64,000 bases of DNA from Actinomadura flavalba DSM 45200 (GCF_000374305.1 NZ_KB894094.1:665077-729076), one strand, 5' to 3'; shown: positions 8,931-17,261, counted from the first letter of the stretch. Numbers and translations: made by a program. Notes: generated by a model not told the origin, from the sequence alone.

Positions 8931-9130
8931 CCGGCCTCCTTCGCCTCCGGTGGGGCTGCTCGCAGTACACCGCCCGGCCGGGTCGCGGGTCGAGAGTCCG
9001 GACCTCCGAACCCCGACCTCGTCGTCCGGGTTTCTTCGTGCTTTACTCCAACCTCCCCCACTGACGTGGCGGAACACCCTAAACCTCGCAAAACATGATT
9101 TCTTGCCTAGGACGGGGTATCCCGACGTGC

Positions 9131-9355
9131 ATGCTGCACCTGGAACCCGAGTCCGACCAAGGCTTGATCGAATCACAGGGCATCAACGCCGGCGGCCCGA
9201 TCGGAACCCCTCTCGCCACCCCGGCCCCCCACGCCCCCACCCCGCCGCCGCCCGACCGCGCCATCTCGGCCGGCGAACTCTACGACGAGCAGGTCGGCCT
9301 CCCCGGCCAGCTCCCCGGCCACCCGGGCCAGCAACGCTCTCTGGAAACGAGCTGA
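9131..9355 (+). CDS. Small proline-rich protein, copy A (unknown function)
   Basis: I do not recognise this 74-residue protein. It is acidic at the start, has a low-complexity centre rich in alanine and proline with a PPPP run, and ends GLPGQLPGHPGQQRSLETS. Its ends resemble those of the next gene: LIExQGxNAGxP near the N-terminus and LPGxxPGxPGQQxSxxTS at the C-terminus. It has no cysteine in the shared regions, no signal peptide and no membrane helix, and it is probably disordered. I prefer the ATG at 9131 over 9095 because it matches the length of the paralogue. No clear Shine-Dalgarno is present; TATCCC ends 7 nt upstream. Confidence 0.6.
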   Translation: MLHLEPESDQGLIESQGINAGGPIGTPLATPAPHAPTPPPPDRAISAGELYDEQVGLPGQLPGHPGQQRSLETS

Positions 9356-9393
9356 CGCACGTTACCCGCCCGGCAGACGGGTAGAGCCCACCC

Positions 9394-9612
9394 ATGACCG
9401 ACAAACGCGAACACGAAGACCTCATCGAACCCCAGGGCGTCAACGCGGGCGCCCCCGTAGACGAGGACCCCGGCGACACCGACGTAGAACAAGCACCCCC
9501 GCCCCCGGAAACCCCACCCACCCCGAACGACACCCTGGACGGCGAACACGTAGCCCTCCCCGGCGAAAAGCCGGGCTACCCAGGCCAACAAAACTCCGTC
9601 GACACAAGCTGA
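9394..9612 (+). CDS. Small proline-rich protein, copy B (unknown function)
   Basis: A 72-residue acidic, probably disordered protein, paralogous to the gene 38 bp upstream. It reads DLIEPQGVNAGAP near the start, has PPPPETPPTP in the middle and ends ALPGEKPGYPGQQNSVDTS. Conservation at both ends with a variable centre across two tandem copies argues that both are real coding genes under selection, even though neither matches a family I know. No Shine-Dalgarno precedes the ATG; TAGAGC ends 6 nt upstream, as for possible leaderless starts elsewhere in the window. There are no cysteines, so a lanthipeptide role is unlikely. Confidence 0.62.
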   Translation: MTDKREHEDLIEPQGVNAGAPVDEDPGDTDVEQAPPPPETPPTPNDTLDGEHVALPGEKPGYPGQQNSVDTS

Positions 9613-9672
9613 CCGCACCCTGGCCCCCGCCCGCATCGTCTCGGCGGGTGCAACGCCCTCATCGCATGTGCG

Positions 9673-10596
9673 TCACCAGTTCGCGGCGCCGGTGAAGTCG
9701 GTGGGGGTTGGGTGGTAGGGGAGGTAGGTGCGGGCGTTGGTGATGTCCAGGGTGCGTTCTACCGCTAGGTGGCTGAGGGCGTAGCGGGTGAGGCGTGGGG
9801 GGTTGGGGCGGTTTGTCAGGAGGAAGGTGCCTTCTATCGCTGTTGCCAGGGCCTTTGCCGGGGCTTGTGGGAGGTAGATCGGGCGGGCGTTGATGTTGCG
9901 TTCTTTCAGGATCGCGCGTAGGGCTTCGTCCAGGGTGATCGGTTCGGCGTCGGTGATGTTGTAGGTGCCGAGTGGGGACGTCAGGGCCGCTAGGCAGGCT
10001 GCTGCGAGGTTCGTGATCGACGTCAGGCTGATGTGCTGGTGGCCGGTTCCCACGGCGGGGAGGTAGCGGCCTCGCACCGAGGACAGGACGCGGGGCAGGA
10101 GCGTCGTGTCGCCGGGGCCGTAGACGGCGTGGGGGCGGAGGATGACCGCGTTCTCGTGCGTGAGGGCGGCGCGTTCGGCCGCCGCCTTCGATGCGCCGTA
10201 GGCGTTGAGGTAGCGGCCCACCGGAGCCTCGGACTCGCGGGCCATCACCTGCGGGCGGTACGGGTCGTAGACGCTCGCGGTGCTGATGTGGACGAACCGG
10301 GCGGACGGCCACGTGTCGCGGACGTTGCGGGTGCCGGTGTGGTTCGTCGCGAACAGGGCCTCGGCCGGGCCCCAGTCGGTGACGCTGCCCGCGCAGTGCA
10401 CGACGGCGTCGACGCCGGGCGGGTCCGGGAGCGGGCCGGTCGTGATGTCCCACGGACGGTAGGGGGCGCCGTCCAGGTGGCCGTCGGGGGGCTGGAGGCG
10501 GCGGCCGTAGGCGTGGACGGTGGCGCCGGTGGCGGTCAGGGCGCGGCAGACCGCGCCGCCGACGAATCCGGACGCTCCGGTCACGGCGACTCTCAT
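9673..10596 (-). CDS. NAD(P)-dependent epimerase/dehydratase family, OleD-like reductase
   Basis: A 307-residue extended short-chain dehydrogenase. It has the GASGFVGG nucleotide motif (7-14), the catalytic YGASK (Y133, K137) and ILRPHAVYGPGDTTLLPRVL, which closely follows the R-P-x-x-x-G-P-G-D-x-x-L-L-P-R segment of OleD and 3-beta-hydroxysteroid dehydrogenase-like enzymes. OleD reduces the 2-alkyl-3-ketoacid made by OleA. The ATG at 10596 overlaps the adenylating-enzyme stop as ATGA, making this the last gene of a five-gene coupled operon. Sterol or sugar substrates are alternatives. The OleD reading rests on motif similarity plus the OleA- and OleC-like neighbours. Confidence 0.8.
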   Translation of the reverse strand: MRVAVTGASGFVGGAVCRALTATGATVHAYGRRLQPPDGHLDGAPYRPWDITTGPLPDPPGVDAVVHCAGSVTDWGPAEALFATNHTGTRNVRDTWPSARFVHISTASVYDPYRPQVMARESEAPVGRYLNAYGASKAAAERAALTHENAVILRPHAVYGPGDTTLLPRVLSSVRGRYLPAVGTGHQHISLTSITNLAAACLAALTSPLGTYNITDAEPITLDEALRAILKERNINARPIYLPQAPAKALATAIEGTFLLTNRPNPPRLTRYALSHLAVERTLDITNARTYLPYHPTPTDFTGAANW

Positions 10597-12074
10597 GGGG
10601 AGAACCTTTCGGCGAGTGCGGCACGGTCGAGTTTGCGGCCCCGGCCCGAGCGCGGCAGGTCGGGGACGCGGACGACGCGGTCGGGCAGGGCGTCGTGGTC
10701 GAGGACGTCGCGCAGGGCGCGGCGCAGCGCGTCCGGGTCGGCGTCGCCGACGTAGGCGAGGACGACCTCCTCGTCCCCGGTGTCCGGGTCGGGAACCCCG
10801 GCGTAGGCGGCCTCCGTGACGCCCGGCAGCGCGTTGATCGCCGGTTCGTACAGGCCCGGGTAGAGGTTGAACTCGCCCCGGATCAGCATGTCCTTCTTGC
10901 GGCCGTCCAGGACGAGACGTCCGTTCTCCAGCCGGGCCAGGTCGCCGGTCGCGAGCCGGGTGAGGGGCGGGTCCCCGAGGTAGCCCCGGCAGAGGCTGGG
11001 TCCGGCGAGCAGGAGTTCGCCGTCGTCGGTGAACGCGACGTCGGTGAGCGGCGCTCCCAGCAGGTCGCCGGGTCCGGTGTGGGCGAGTTTGTCGCGCGCG
11101 GACGCGATCGCGACCGGCAGGATCTCGGTCATCGCGTACACCGACAGGACCTCGGCGGCCGGGGCGGCGGCGACGGCGCGGCGCAGGATCGCGGCGGGCG
11201 CCGGAGCCGCGCCGAGCAGGACGTACCGCAGCGCGTCGGGCAGGCGCGGCGCGACGTCCAGGATCTCCGCGAGGTGCACCGGGACGCAGAACGTGTGCGT
11301 CGCGCCGCGCATCTCCAGGTCCCGGGCGAACCGCTCCGGGGTGCCGCCCAGCGGCGGCAGCGACCAGCGGGCACCGGCGATCAGCGTCGGCAGGCCGAGC
11401 ATGAGCTGGTCGGTGTGCACGATGTCGCCGGGTTCGAGTGCGAGCCGCGCCCGGAACAGGTCGAGCGCGGCGGCCAGCGACGTCTGCGTGTGGACGACGG
11501 CGCGCGGCTTCGCCGTCGTCCCCGACGTGAAGATCACGGCGGCCGGGGCGTCCGGGTCGGGGTCGGTGTCCGGTTCGGGCGCGGGGCCGCGCTCCAGCGC
11601 GGCGTACGGCAGCGCCCCGCGCGGCACTCCGGGCAGCCACCGCCCGGTGTAGACGTGCCCGTGCACCGGGAGTTCCGCGAGGTTCGGCAGCAGCAGCCCG
11701 CGCCGCCGCGCGTACGCCCGGACGGGCGCCACCCGGCTCCCCGCGTACACCACCGCCTCCGCCGCCGACCAGCGCGGTTTCGCCAGCGCCAGCCGCGCCG
11801 TGAACATCTCCGGCCCGGCGCCCGGGTCGGCGAACACGACGACGCCGCCCGCCGCCACGACTCCGAGCGCCAGCACCAGCGACTCCGCCGATGGCCGCAC
11901 CGAGAACAGCACCCCGTCCCCGGCCTCCAGTCCGGCGTCCAGCAGCCCGTGCCGGACGGCCAGCACCCGCCGCCGCAGGTCGCCGTAGGCCAGCTCGCTC
12001 CCGTCGGCCGCGACGAGCGCCACGGCGTCGGGCGTCGCCGCCGCCTGGTCGAGCAGGCGCCGCACGAGACTCAT
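10593..12074 (-). CDS. Class I adenylate-forming enzyme, OleC-like
   Basis: A 493-residue ANL-superfamily enzyme with the P-loop TSGTTAKPRAV (about 183-193), the A5-like YAMTEILPVA, the TGDLARLENGRLVLDGRKKDM hinge region split over about 390-410, and a C-terminal catalytic lysine region (SGRGRKLDR). In the N-terminal half, LALGVVAAGGVVVFADPG matches the OleC pattern, and the short MTEILPV differs from ordinary acyl-CoA ligases. OleC uses ATP to close beta-hydroxy acids to beta-lactones. It overlaps its neighbours by ATGA at both ends. An acyl-CoA or acyl-ACP ligase is the alternative. Confidence 0.78.
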   Translation of the reverse strand: MSLVRRLLDQAAATPDAVALVAADGSELAYGDLRRRVLAVRHGLLDAGLEAGDGVLFSVRPSAESLVLALGVVAAGGVVVFADPGAGPEMFTARLALAKPRWSAAEAVVYAGSRVAPVRAYARRRGLLLPNLAELPVHGHVYTGRWLPGVPRGALPYAALERGPAPEPDTDPDPDAPAAVIFTSGTTAKPRAVVHTQTSLAAALDLFRARLALEPGDIVHTDQLMLGLPTLIAGARWSLPPLGGTPERFARDLEMRGATHTFCVPVHLAEILDVAPRLPDALRYVLLGAAPAPAAILRRAVAAAPAAEVLSVYAMTEILPVAIASARDKLAHTGPGDLLGAPLTDVAFTDDGELLLAGPSLCRGYLGDPPLTRLATGDLARLENGRLVLDGRKKDMLIRGEFNLYPGLYEPAINALPGVTEAAYAGVPDPDTGDEEVVLAYVGDADPDALRRALRDVLDHDALPDRVVRVPDLPRSGRGRKLDRAALAERFSP

Positions 12075-13216
12075 TCCGGTGCCCCCTTTCGGACGGTGAA
12101 CGTCCGGTAGGTCGGGATGAGGACGTTCCGCGCGGCGGTGCGGCGGACGATCTCCAGCGGGGCCGCGTCCAGGAGCGTCGTCATCACGGCGCGGATCTCG
12201 CTCTGCGCGAGGGGGTAGCCGAGGCAGAAGTGCGGCCCCGCGCCGAACCAGAGGCGCCGCATCTCCGGCGGATGCGGACGGTCCAGGTCGAACGGGCCGA
12301 GGGCGCGGCAGCAGTTGTGCGTCGCGATCAGCACCCGGTCCCCCGGCCGGACGCGGCGGCCCGCCAGCCTCGCCGGGGCGTGGACGCTGCGCAGCATCAC
12401 CGGTGTCGGCGTGGTGACGCGCATGGCCTCGTCGATCGCCGCGTCCAGCAGCGACCGGTCGGCGGCGACGCGGGCGAGCGTCCCGGTGTCGTGCAGCAGC
12501 GCGACCAGGCGCGGGACGAGCGTCGCGACCGTCTCGGTGCCGGTGAGGAAGAACGCCCCGGCCGCGCCGCGCGCCTCGTCCGCCGACAGGCCGAGCGACC
12601 GCATCCGGCCCATGACCGTCGTGTCGTCACCGGACGCGTAGGACGCGGCGGCAATGTCGCCCAGCGGGTCCAGGACGGCGCGCGCCCGCGCCACCTGCGC
12701 GGGCGACAGCCGCCGGGTGCGCAGCGACACCATGCCGACGACGCGCTCGCCCTGCTCGAACAGGCCCCGGTAGTCGCCGGATTCAAGGCCGATCACCGCG
12801 CCGATCACGGTTCCGGCCATGACCTTCATGGTGTCCACGAGATCGACCGGTTCGCCGCGTTCCAGGCGCCTCGTCAGCTCGGCGCGCGGCCCCGCGAGGT
12901 ACTCGGCGACCAGCGCGTCGGTGGACGCGGGCGTGAACAGCCCGGTCAGTTTGCGGCGGAGCGTCCGGTGCGCCGCGCCCTCCATGTTGAGCAGGACCGA
13001 CGGGCCGAGCACGGGCGTCCACAGCTCGCCGGGCGCGCCGGGGCCGTCCTTGCGGAAGGTGTCGCCGTCCATGAGGACGTCCCGCGCGACCTTCGCGTCG
13101 TTCACCACGACGCCGACGCCCGGCACCCGCACCACGGGCCCCGCCCGGCCCAGCCCGCGCACCAGCGGGTACGCGACGGGGTGGGCGGCCAGGTAGAGGC
13201 GGCGTTCCCAGTTCAC
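12071..13216 (-). CDS. Cytochrome P450 (operon member)
   Basis: A compact 381-residue P450. It has the I-helix oxygen site LTGTETV (about 224-230), the ExxR pair in IDEAMRV (E263/R266) and the heme loop WFGAGPHFCLG with the axial Cys331. The GTG at 13216 overlaps the glycosyltransferase stop as GTGA and starts right where the P450 fold begins; longer upstream readings are a shadow of that gene. It is clearly paralogous to the divergent P450 ending at 17003: both share RLWFGAG-type heme loops and an RNVL[IV]PxY C-terminal segment. The substrate is unknown; oxidation of the lipid-derived product of the OleA/C/D-like neighbours is the simplest inference. Confidence 0.92.
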   Translation of the reverse strand: MNWERRLYLAAHPVAYPLVRGLGRAGPVVRVPGVGVVVNDAKVARDVLMDGDTFRKDGPGAPGELWTPVLGPSVLLNMEGAAHRTLRRKLTGLFTPASTDALVAEYLAGPRAELTRRLERGEPVDLVDTMKVMAGTVIGAVIGLESGDYRGLFEQGERVVGMVSLRTRRLSPAQVARARAVLDPLGDIAAASYASGDDTTVMGRMRSLGLSADEARGAAGAFFLTGTETVATLVPRLVALLHDTGTLARVAADRSLLDAAIDEAMRVTTPTPVMLRSVHAPARLAGRRVRPGDRVLIATHNCCRALGPFDLDRPHPPEMRRLWFGAGPHFCLGYPLAQSEIRAVMTTLLDAAPLEIVRRTAARNVLIPTYRTFTVRKGAPE

Positions 13217-13965
13217 CGGACGTCCACGACGTCGGGCCGGTAGCGGTGGTCGGCGTACCAGCCGAGCGTCCGGACCAGCCCGAACGCCCGCAGCCGCCGG
13301 ACCGACCCGTACACGACGACGTCCTTGCGCAGCCCGTAGGCGGACGTCAGGTACCGGACGCGGTTGACCAGCGCCCGGTCCTCGTGGACGTCCTCGATGC
13401 GGGTGCGCGGGAACCCGCCCGCGCGCTCGTACAGGGACGCGGTGATCGCCATGTTGCAGCCGGGCATCATCACGTACGGGCCGAGGTACAGCGGGTCCTG
13501 GTTGCCGGGACGGAACCGTCCGAACAGGGCGGCCAGCTCCACGACGGCGGGCAGCAGGCGGCGTTCCCACAGCTTGAGCGGGAACTCGTCGGTGCGCGGG
13601 CGCAGCGGGCCGCTGACCATCTCCAGCCCGTCGTCGAAACCGCGCTTGACGGCCGCGACCCACTCGGGGGCGGGCAGGCAGTCGGCGTCGGTGCGGGCGA
13701 GGTGGGTGGCGCCGGCGCGGATCGCGTGCCGCATGCCGGTGTCGGCGGCGGAACCGGTGCCCTTGTCCAGTTCGCCGACGATGCGCAGGTCGAGCTTGGG
13801 ATGCGCGGCGGCGAACGCGTGCACGACGGAGACGGTGGCGTCGACGCTGGCGTTGTCGACGACGAGCGCGGTGAAGTCGGGGTCGGTCTGCGCGGCGAGG
13901 CGTTCCAGCGTCGCGGCGATCGACCTCTCCTCGTTGTAGGCGGGGACGACGATCCAGAGCCGCAT
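13213..13965 (-). CDS. Family 2 glycosyltransferase
   Basis: A 250-residue GT-A fold transferase beginning LWIVVPAYNEERSIAATL. It has the nucleotide-binding VVDNASVD segment and the metal-binding DxD in ARTDADCLP. The later EDVHEDRALVNR contributes the ED-type acceptor-side acids, and no membrane helices are evident. Both starts are coupled: ATG at 13965 overlaps the condensing-enzyme stop, and the stop overlaps the P450 start. A soluble glycosyltransferase inside an OleA/OleC/OleD-like operon suggests that the product, or a hydroxylated form of it, is glycosylated. Donor and acceptor cannot be read from sequence. Confidence 0.9.
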   Translation of the reverse strand: MRLWIVVPAYNEERSIAATLERLAAQTDPDFTALVVDNASVDATVSVVHAFAAAHPKLDLRIVGELDKGTGSAADTGMRHAIRAGATHLARTDADCLPAPEWVAAVKRGFDDGLEMVSGPLRPRTDEFPLKLWERRLLPAVVELAALFGRFRPGNQDPLYLGPYVMMPGCNMAITASLYERAGGFPRTRIEDVHEDRALVNRVRYLTSAYGLRKDVVVYGSVRRLRAFGLVRTLGWYADHRYRPDVVDVR

Positions 13966-14963
13966 CACAGCTCCAGGAACGTCACGCCGAGGCTGACGCC
14001 GCCCGCCAGGCCGATCAGCGCGACCTTGTCGCCGGGGCCGCAGCGGCCCTGCGCGCACGCGGTGGCGAGCTGGAGCGGGAGGCTCGCGGACGCGACGTTG
14101 CCGTGGTCGGGGAGGGTGATGACGAGGTTATCCACAGGGATGCCGAGGAGGCTCCGGAGGAGTTCCAGGTAGGGCATGGTGACCTGGTGAACAGCTACCA
14201 CGGCGAAGTCGTCCCAGGTCAGGCCCGTTTTCTCCAGTGCCGTCAGGAAGATCTCCGGGCCCTCGCCGACGAACACGTCCTTGAGCCTGCGGCCGTCGCC
14301 GCTGAAGTAGGTGTAGTCGGGGTCGCGGGGGTGCATGGAGCCGCCGCCCGGCAGCGTGCCGACCCGCCAGGCCGCCGAGACGGCGGCGAAGTCGCGGTAG
14401 AAGACGCCGCCGTCCGGGGCCGCCTCGACGAGCACGGCGGCGCCCGCGTCCGAGAGCGTGTAGCCGGCGAACGCGTCCACGAACGCCGCCCGGTCGGCGA
14501 CGCTCCAGCGGATCGCCCGCGACGGGCTCTCCCCCGTGCACACCAGCGCCCGTTCGGCCTGCCCGGTGCGGATCAGCGCGTCGGCGGTCTGGAGCCCGTT
14601 GAGGAAGGAGTTGCACGCGTTCTTGACGTCGAACACCGGGCAGGTCGCGCCGAGCTTCGCGGCGACGATGTGCGCGGTGGCGGGCTCGATGAGGTCCTGC
14701 GAGGCCGAGCCGAAGATCAGCAGGTCGAGCGCGGCGGGGTCCAGGTCGCGTTCGGCCAGCACGGCCCGCGCCGCGTGGACGGCCAGGTCGGACGCCTGCT
14801 CGTCGTCGGGCAGCACGTGCCGGGTGCGGATGCCCGTCATCCGCTCGACGATCGTCGGATGCGGCCGGTAGGGGCCGCTCGCGGCGACCCGCTCCTCCAC
14901 CTGCGCGCTGGTCAGCGTCGCGGCGGGCAGATGCGCCGCGACGGCGCTGATACGGGCTCTCAT
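13965..14963 (-). CDS. 3-oxoacyl-ACP synthase III family condensing enzyme, OleA-like
   Basis: A 332-residue thiolase-fold enzyme with the complete Cys-His-Asn set: C117 in KNACNSFLNG, H259 in VAVHQVTMP and N289 in DHGNVASAS. NAC.SFLNGLQTADALIRTGQA and the following GESPSR resemble OleA, which head-to-head condenses two acyl-CoAs, more than housekeeping FabH. It heads a five-gene overlapping operon with OleC- and OleD-like genes and no OleB. The ATG at 14963 follows a GGGGGT Shine-Dalgarno-like run; an ATG 27 nt upstream is possible. The alternative is a KASIII priming enzyme for another lipid or polyketide. Confidence 0.82.
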   Translation of the reverse strand: MRARISAVAAHLPAATLTSAQVEERVAASGPYRPHPTIVERMTGIRTRHVLPDDEQASDLAVHAARAVLAERDLDPAALDLLIFGSASQDLIEPATAHIVAAKLGATCPVFDVKNACNSFLNGLQTADALIRTGQAERALVCTGESPSRAIRWSVADRAAFVDAFAGYTLSDAGAAVLVEAAPDGGVFYRDFAAVSAAWRVGTLPGGGSMHPRDPDYTYFSGDGRRLKDVFVGEGPEIFLTALEKTGLTWDDFAVVAVHQVTMPYLELLRSLLGIPVDNLVITLPDHGNVASASLPLQLATACAQGRCGPGDKVALIGLAGGVSLGVTFLEL

Positions 14964-15239
14964 GATGCCGGGGACCCCCTGGTACGTCATGCGGTACGGC
15001 CGTGTCCCTGCACCCTGCCCGGACGCACCCGCGCCCCGGCAGCGCGCCCGGACGCACGTACCACCGCGCACAGTAGCCCGCTTCACCCTGAGTATCAGCA
15101 CTCGCCCGAATTGAGTACCCCACCTGTGACCTGCACCCGAGCGACCCACCAGACTCGTCCCGTGCCCACACCACCCGACAACGACCCTCCCCCGCCACCC
15201 ACCTGCACCCCACCGCCCACCACCCACCCCAAAACACCC

Positions 15240-15704
15240 CACCCACAAGCGCCCGGCCCGCACACATCCGGCCCGCACACGCCCAGCCCAGGCACATCCG
15301 GTCCCCAGGCGCGCTGCCCGCAGGCGTCCGGCCCGCACACGCCTGGCCCACACGCACCCGGCCCGCAGGCGCCCAGCCCGCAGGTATCCGGCCAAGGCAC
15401 ACCCGACCCACACACGTCCGGCCCGCTCACATCCGACCCGCAGGCGCCCGGCCCGCACACGCCCAGTTCGCACGCGTCCGGCCCGCAGGCGCCCGGTACA
15501 CACGCATCCAGCCCGCAGGCGCCCGGCCCATACGCGCCCGGCCCGCAGGCGCCCGGCTCACACACGCCCAGTTCGCACGCATCCAGCCCGCAGGCGCCCG
15601 GCCCACACACACCCGGCCCGCAGGCGCCCAGCCCGCAGGTATCCGGCCCGCACACGCCTGGCCCGCACGTGCCCGGCCCGCACGTGCCCGGCCCGCACGC
15701 GCTC
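15240..15704. repeat. 15-bp tandem repeat, about 31 units
   Basis: Thirty-one uninterrupted, imperfect 15-bp units run from 15240 to 15704, with consensus near GGCCCGCAGGCGCCC or GGCCCGCACACGCCC. In the frame of the downstream P450 each unit encodes a pentapeptide of the form [GS]P[QH][AT][PS]. The period is exact, so the array has no frameshifting indels. No frame contains stops, so openness alone does not prove coding. The array lies in the gap between two divergent operons (condensing enzyme leftward, P450 rightward). An in-frame GTG at 15162 could in principle start a protein that includes the array. Confidence 0.95.
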
Positions 15705-15794
15705 GTGGCCCCTGAACCGGGGCCGCCTGCGGCACGCCCCGCCGGGGGCGGGTACTCCGCCGGGGGTGACGCCGCCCGGGGGTGGCGGCGTGCG

Positions 15795-17003
15795 GTGGGG
15801 TTCGGCGGGGGGCCGGGTGGGAGGGGCGCGTCGGGGCTGACGCATGAGGATCGGTTGCTCTGGGCGGGGAATCGGGGGTTGTTCGCGTTGCTGGCCGCCG
15901 GGCGGGGGCTCGGGGCCGTCACGCGGGTGCCACGGATCGGGTGGGTCGTCGCCGATCCCGTGGTGGCGCGGCAGGTGCTCAACGACGGGGCCGTGTTCAC
16001 GATGACCGGGGAGGGCGGCGTCGGGCACCTGTGGACGCAGCTCTTCGGGCCGGAGATGGCGGAGTTCTTCGGCGGCGCCCGGCATGTCGAGATCCGCACG
16101 CACGTCCGTGACCTGTTCACCGAGGAGGCCGCACGCACGCTCGTCACCCGCGCGCAGGGCGCACACCACGCGCGGCTCGCGGCACGGCTGCGGGCCGGGG
16201 AGACCGTGGACGTCGCCGGGGCGGCGCGCGTCCTGGCCGGACGGCTCGTCGCCGACCTGCTCGGGCTGCCGTCCGACCGTCCGGACACCGTGTACGCGCG
16301 GCTCTTCGCCGCCGGGGAACGGCTGGCGTCGCTCGCGCTCGGCACCACGGCCTCGACGCACCTCGCGTCCGGGACGCTGGAGCGGGCGCGCGCCGTCGTC
16401 GCCGAGATCACCGCCGGTGTGCCGGACGCCTACCGCACCGGCGGGTCCGACACGCTCCTGGGCCGCTGCCGCGAACTGGGCCTCGGCCTGCCGATGGCGA
16501 CGGGGCTCGCGACGCTGCTCGTCATCGCGGGCACCGAGACGGGCGCGTCCGGGACGTCCCGCACGGTCGCGCTGCTGCACGACACCGGCGGGCAGCACGC
16601 GCTGCTGGCCGACCCGTCGCTGCGCCCGGACGCCGTCCGCGAGGGCCTGCGCGTCGCCGCCCCGGCCCCGATCATCGGCCGCCACGTCGCCCGCGACACC
16701 GTGCTGGCGGGGCGCGCCGTGCGCGCGGGCGACCGCGTCGTCCTCCTGGTCCGCCACGCGACCAACCTCGCGGGCCCCTTCGACCTGCACCGCCCGCCGC
16801 CACCCGAGACCCGCCAACTCTGGTTCGGCGCCGGCCGCCACCTCTGCCTCGGCGCCGCCGTGGCACGCCACCAGATCACCGCCATGCTCGAAACCGTCCA
16901 CGCCGACGGCCGCCCCTACGAGATCACCTCCCGCACCCCCGCCCGCAACGTCCTCGTCCCCGCCTATAAGCGCCTGCTCGTGAGACCCGCCGAGCGTTAC
17001 TGA
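15795..17003 (+). CDS. Cytochrome P450, paralogue of the operon P450
   Basis: A P450 of about 402 residues with the I-helix VIAGTETGAS, ExxR in REGLRV, and the heme loop WFGAGRHLCLGAAVA with the axial cysteine. It ends RTPARNVLVPAYKRLLVR, matching the paralogue at 12071-13216. The start is uncertain. The GTG at 15795 gives a normal length; CTG at 15838 matches the paralogue's N-terminus; GTG at 15705 or 15162 would add proline-rich sequence, the latter including the whole 15-bp repeat. It is divergent from the OleA-like operon and probably acts on the same product. Confidence 0.88.
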   Translation: MGFGGGPGGRGASGLTHEDRLLWAGNRGLFALLAAGRGLGAVTRVPRIGWVVADPVVARQVLNDGAVFTMTGEGGVGHLWTQLFGPEMAEFFGGARHVEIRTHVRDLFTEEAARTLVTRAQGAHHARLAARLRAGETVDVAGAARVLAGRLVADLLGLPSDRPDTVYARLFAAGERLASLALGTTASTHLASGTLERARAVVAEITAGVPDAYRTGGSDTLLGRCRELGLGLPMATGLATLLVIAGTETGASGTSRTVALLHDTGGQHALLADPSLRPDAVREGLRVAAPAPIIGRHVARDTVLAGRAVRAGDRVVLLVRHATNLAGPFDLHRPPPPETRQLWFGAGRHLCLGAAVARHQITAMLETVHADGRPYEITSRTPARNVLVPAYKRLLVRPAERY

Positions 17004-17018
17004 CAAAGGGAGGTGTCC

Positions 17019-17261
17019 ATGGCAGCGGTCAGCGTGACGAATCTGGACGATGAGGTACAGCGACGACTGCGCCGCCGCGCGGCGCGCCATGGTCGTTCGA
17101 TGGAGGCGGAGATCCGGGTCATCCTGACCGACGCCGTCCGCGAGCCCGAGGACGGCGACAATCTCGCGACCGCCCTGCTCCGACGCTTCGGCGGACTGAA
17201 CGGCACAGAACCGGATCTTCTCCCGCGCGACGAACGACCTCGCGGCGCAGACTTCGAGTGA
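17019..17261 (+). CDS. FitA-type ribbon-helix-helix antitoxin
   Basis: An 80-residue protein. Its first 45 residues, VSVTNLDDEVQRRLRRRA and GRSMEAEIRVIL, form the ribbon-helix-helix DNA-binding domain of FitA/VapB-like antitoxins, followed by an acidic toxin-binding tail. GGGAGG lies 6 nt before the ATG at 17019. Such proteins neutralise a PIN-domain RNase encoded immediately downstream and repress their own promoter. Here the downstream toxin frame is only 41 codons long, so the antitoxin may be orphaned. Confidence 0.85.
   Translation: MAAVSVTNLDDEVQRRLRRRAARHGRSMEAEIRVILTDAVREPEDGDNLATALLRRFGGLNGTEPDLLPRDERPRGADFE

Noticed and set aside
9131..9612. Lanthipeptide precursors
   Set aside because: The conserved regions contain no cysteines, and no LanB/LanC-type or other modifying enzyme is nearby.
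9625..9660. Terminator between the small proteins and the OleD-like gene
   Set aside because: CCCGCC/GGCGGG pairing exists but the stem is short with a long loop; too weak to list.
15240..15704. CRISPR-like array at 15.2-15.7 kb
   Set aside because: Units are contiguous 15-mers without spacers, and no cas genes are present.
14128..16411. Long minus-strand open frames through the 15-bp repeat and the second P450
   Set aside because: They exist only because the repeat and codon bias lack stops; their translations are low-complexity and match nothing, while the plus-strand P450 has all family motifs.
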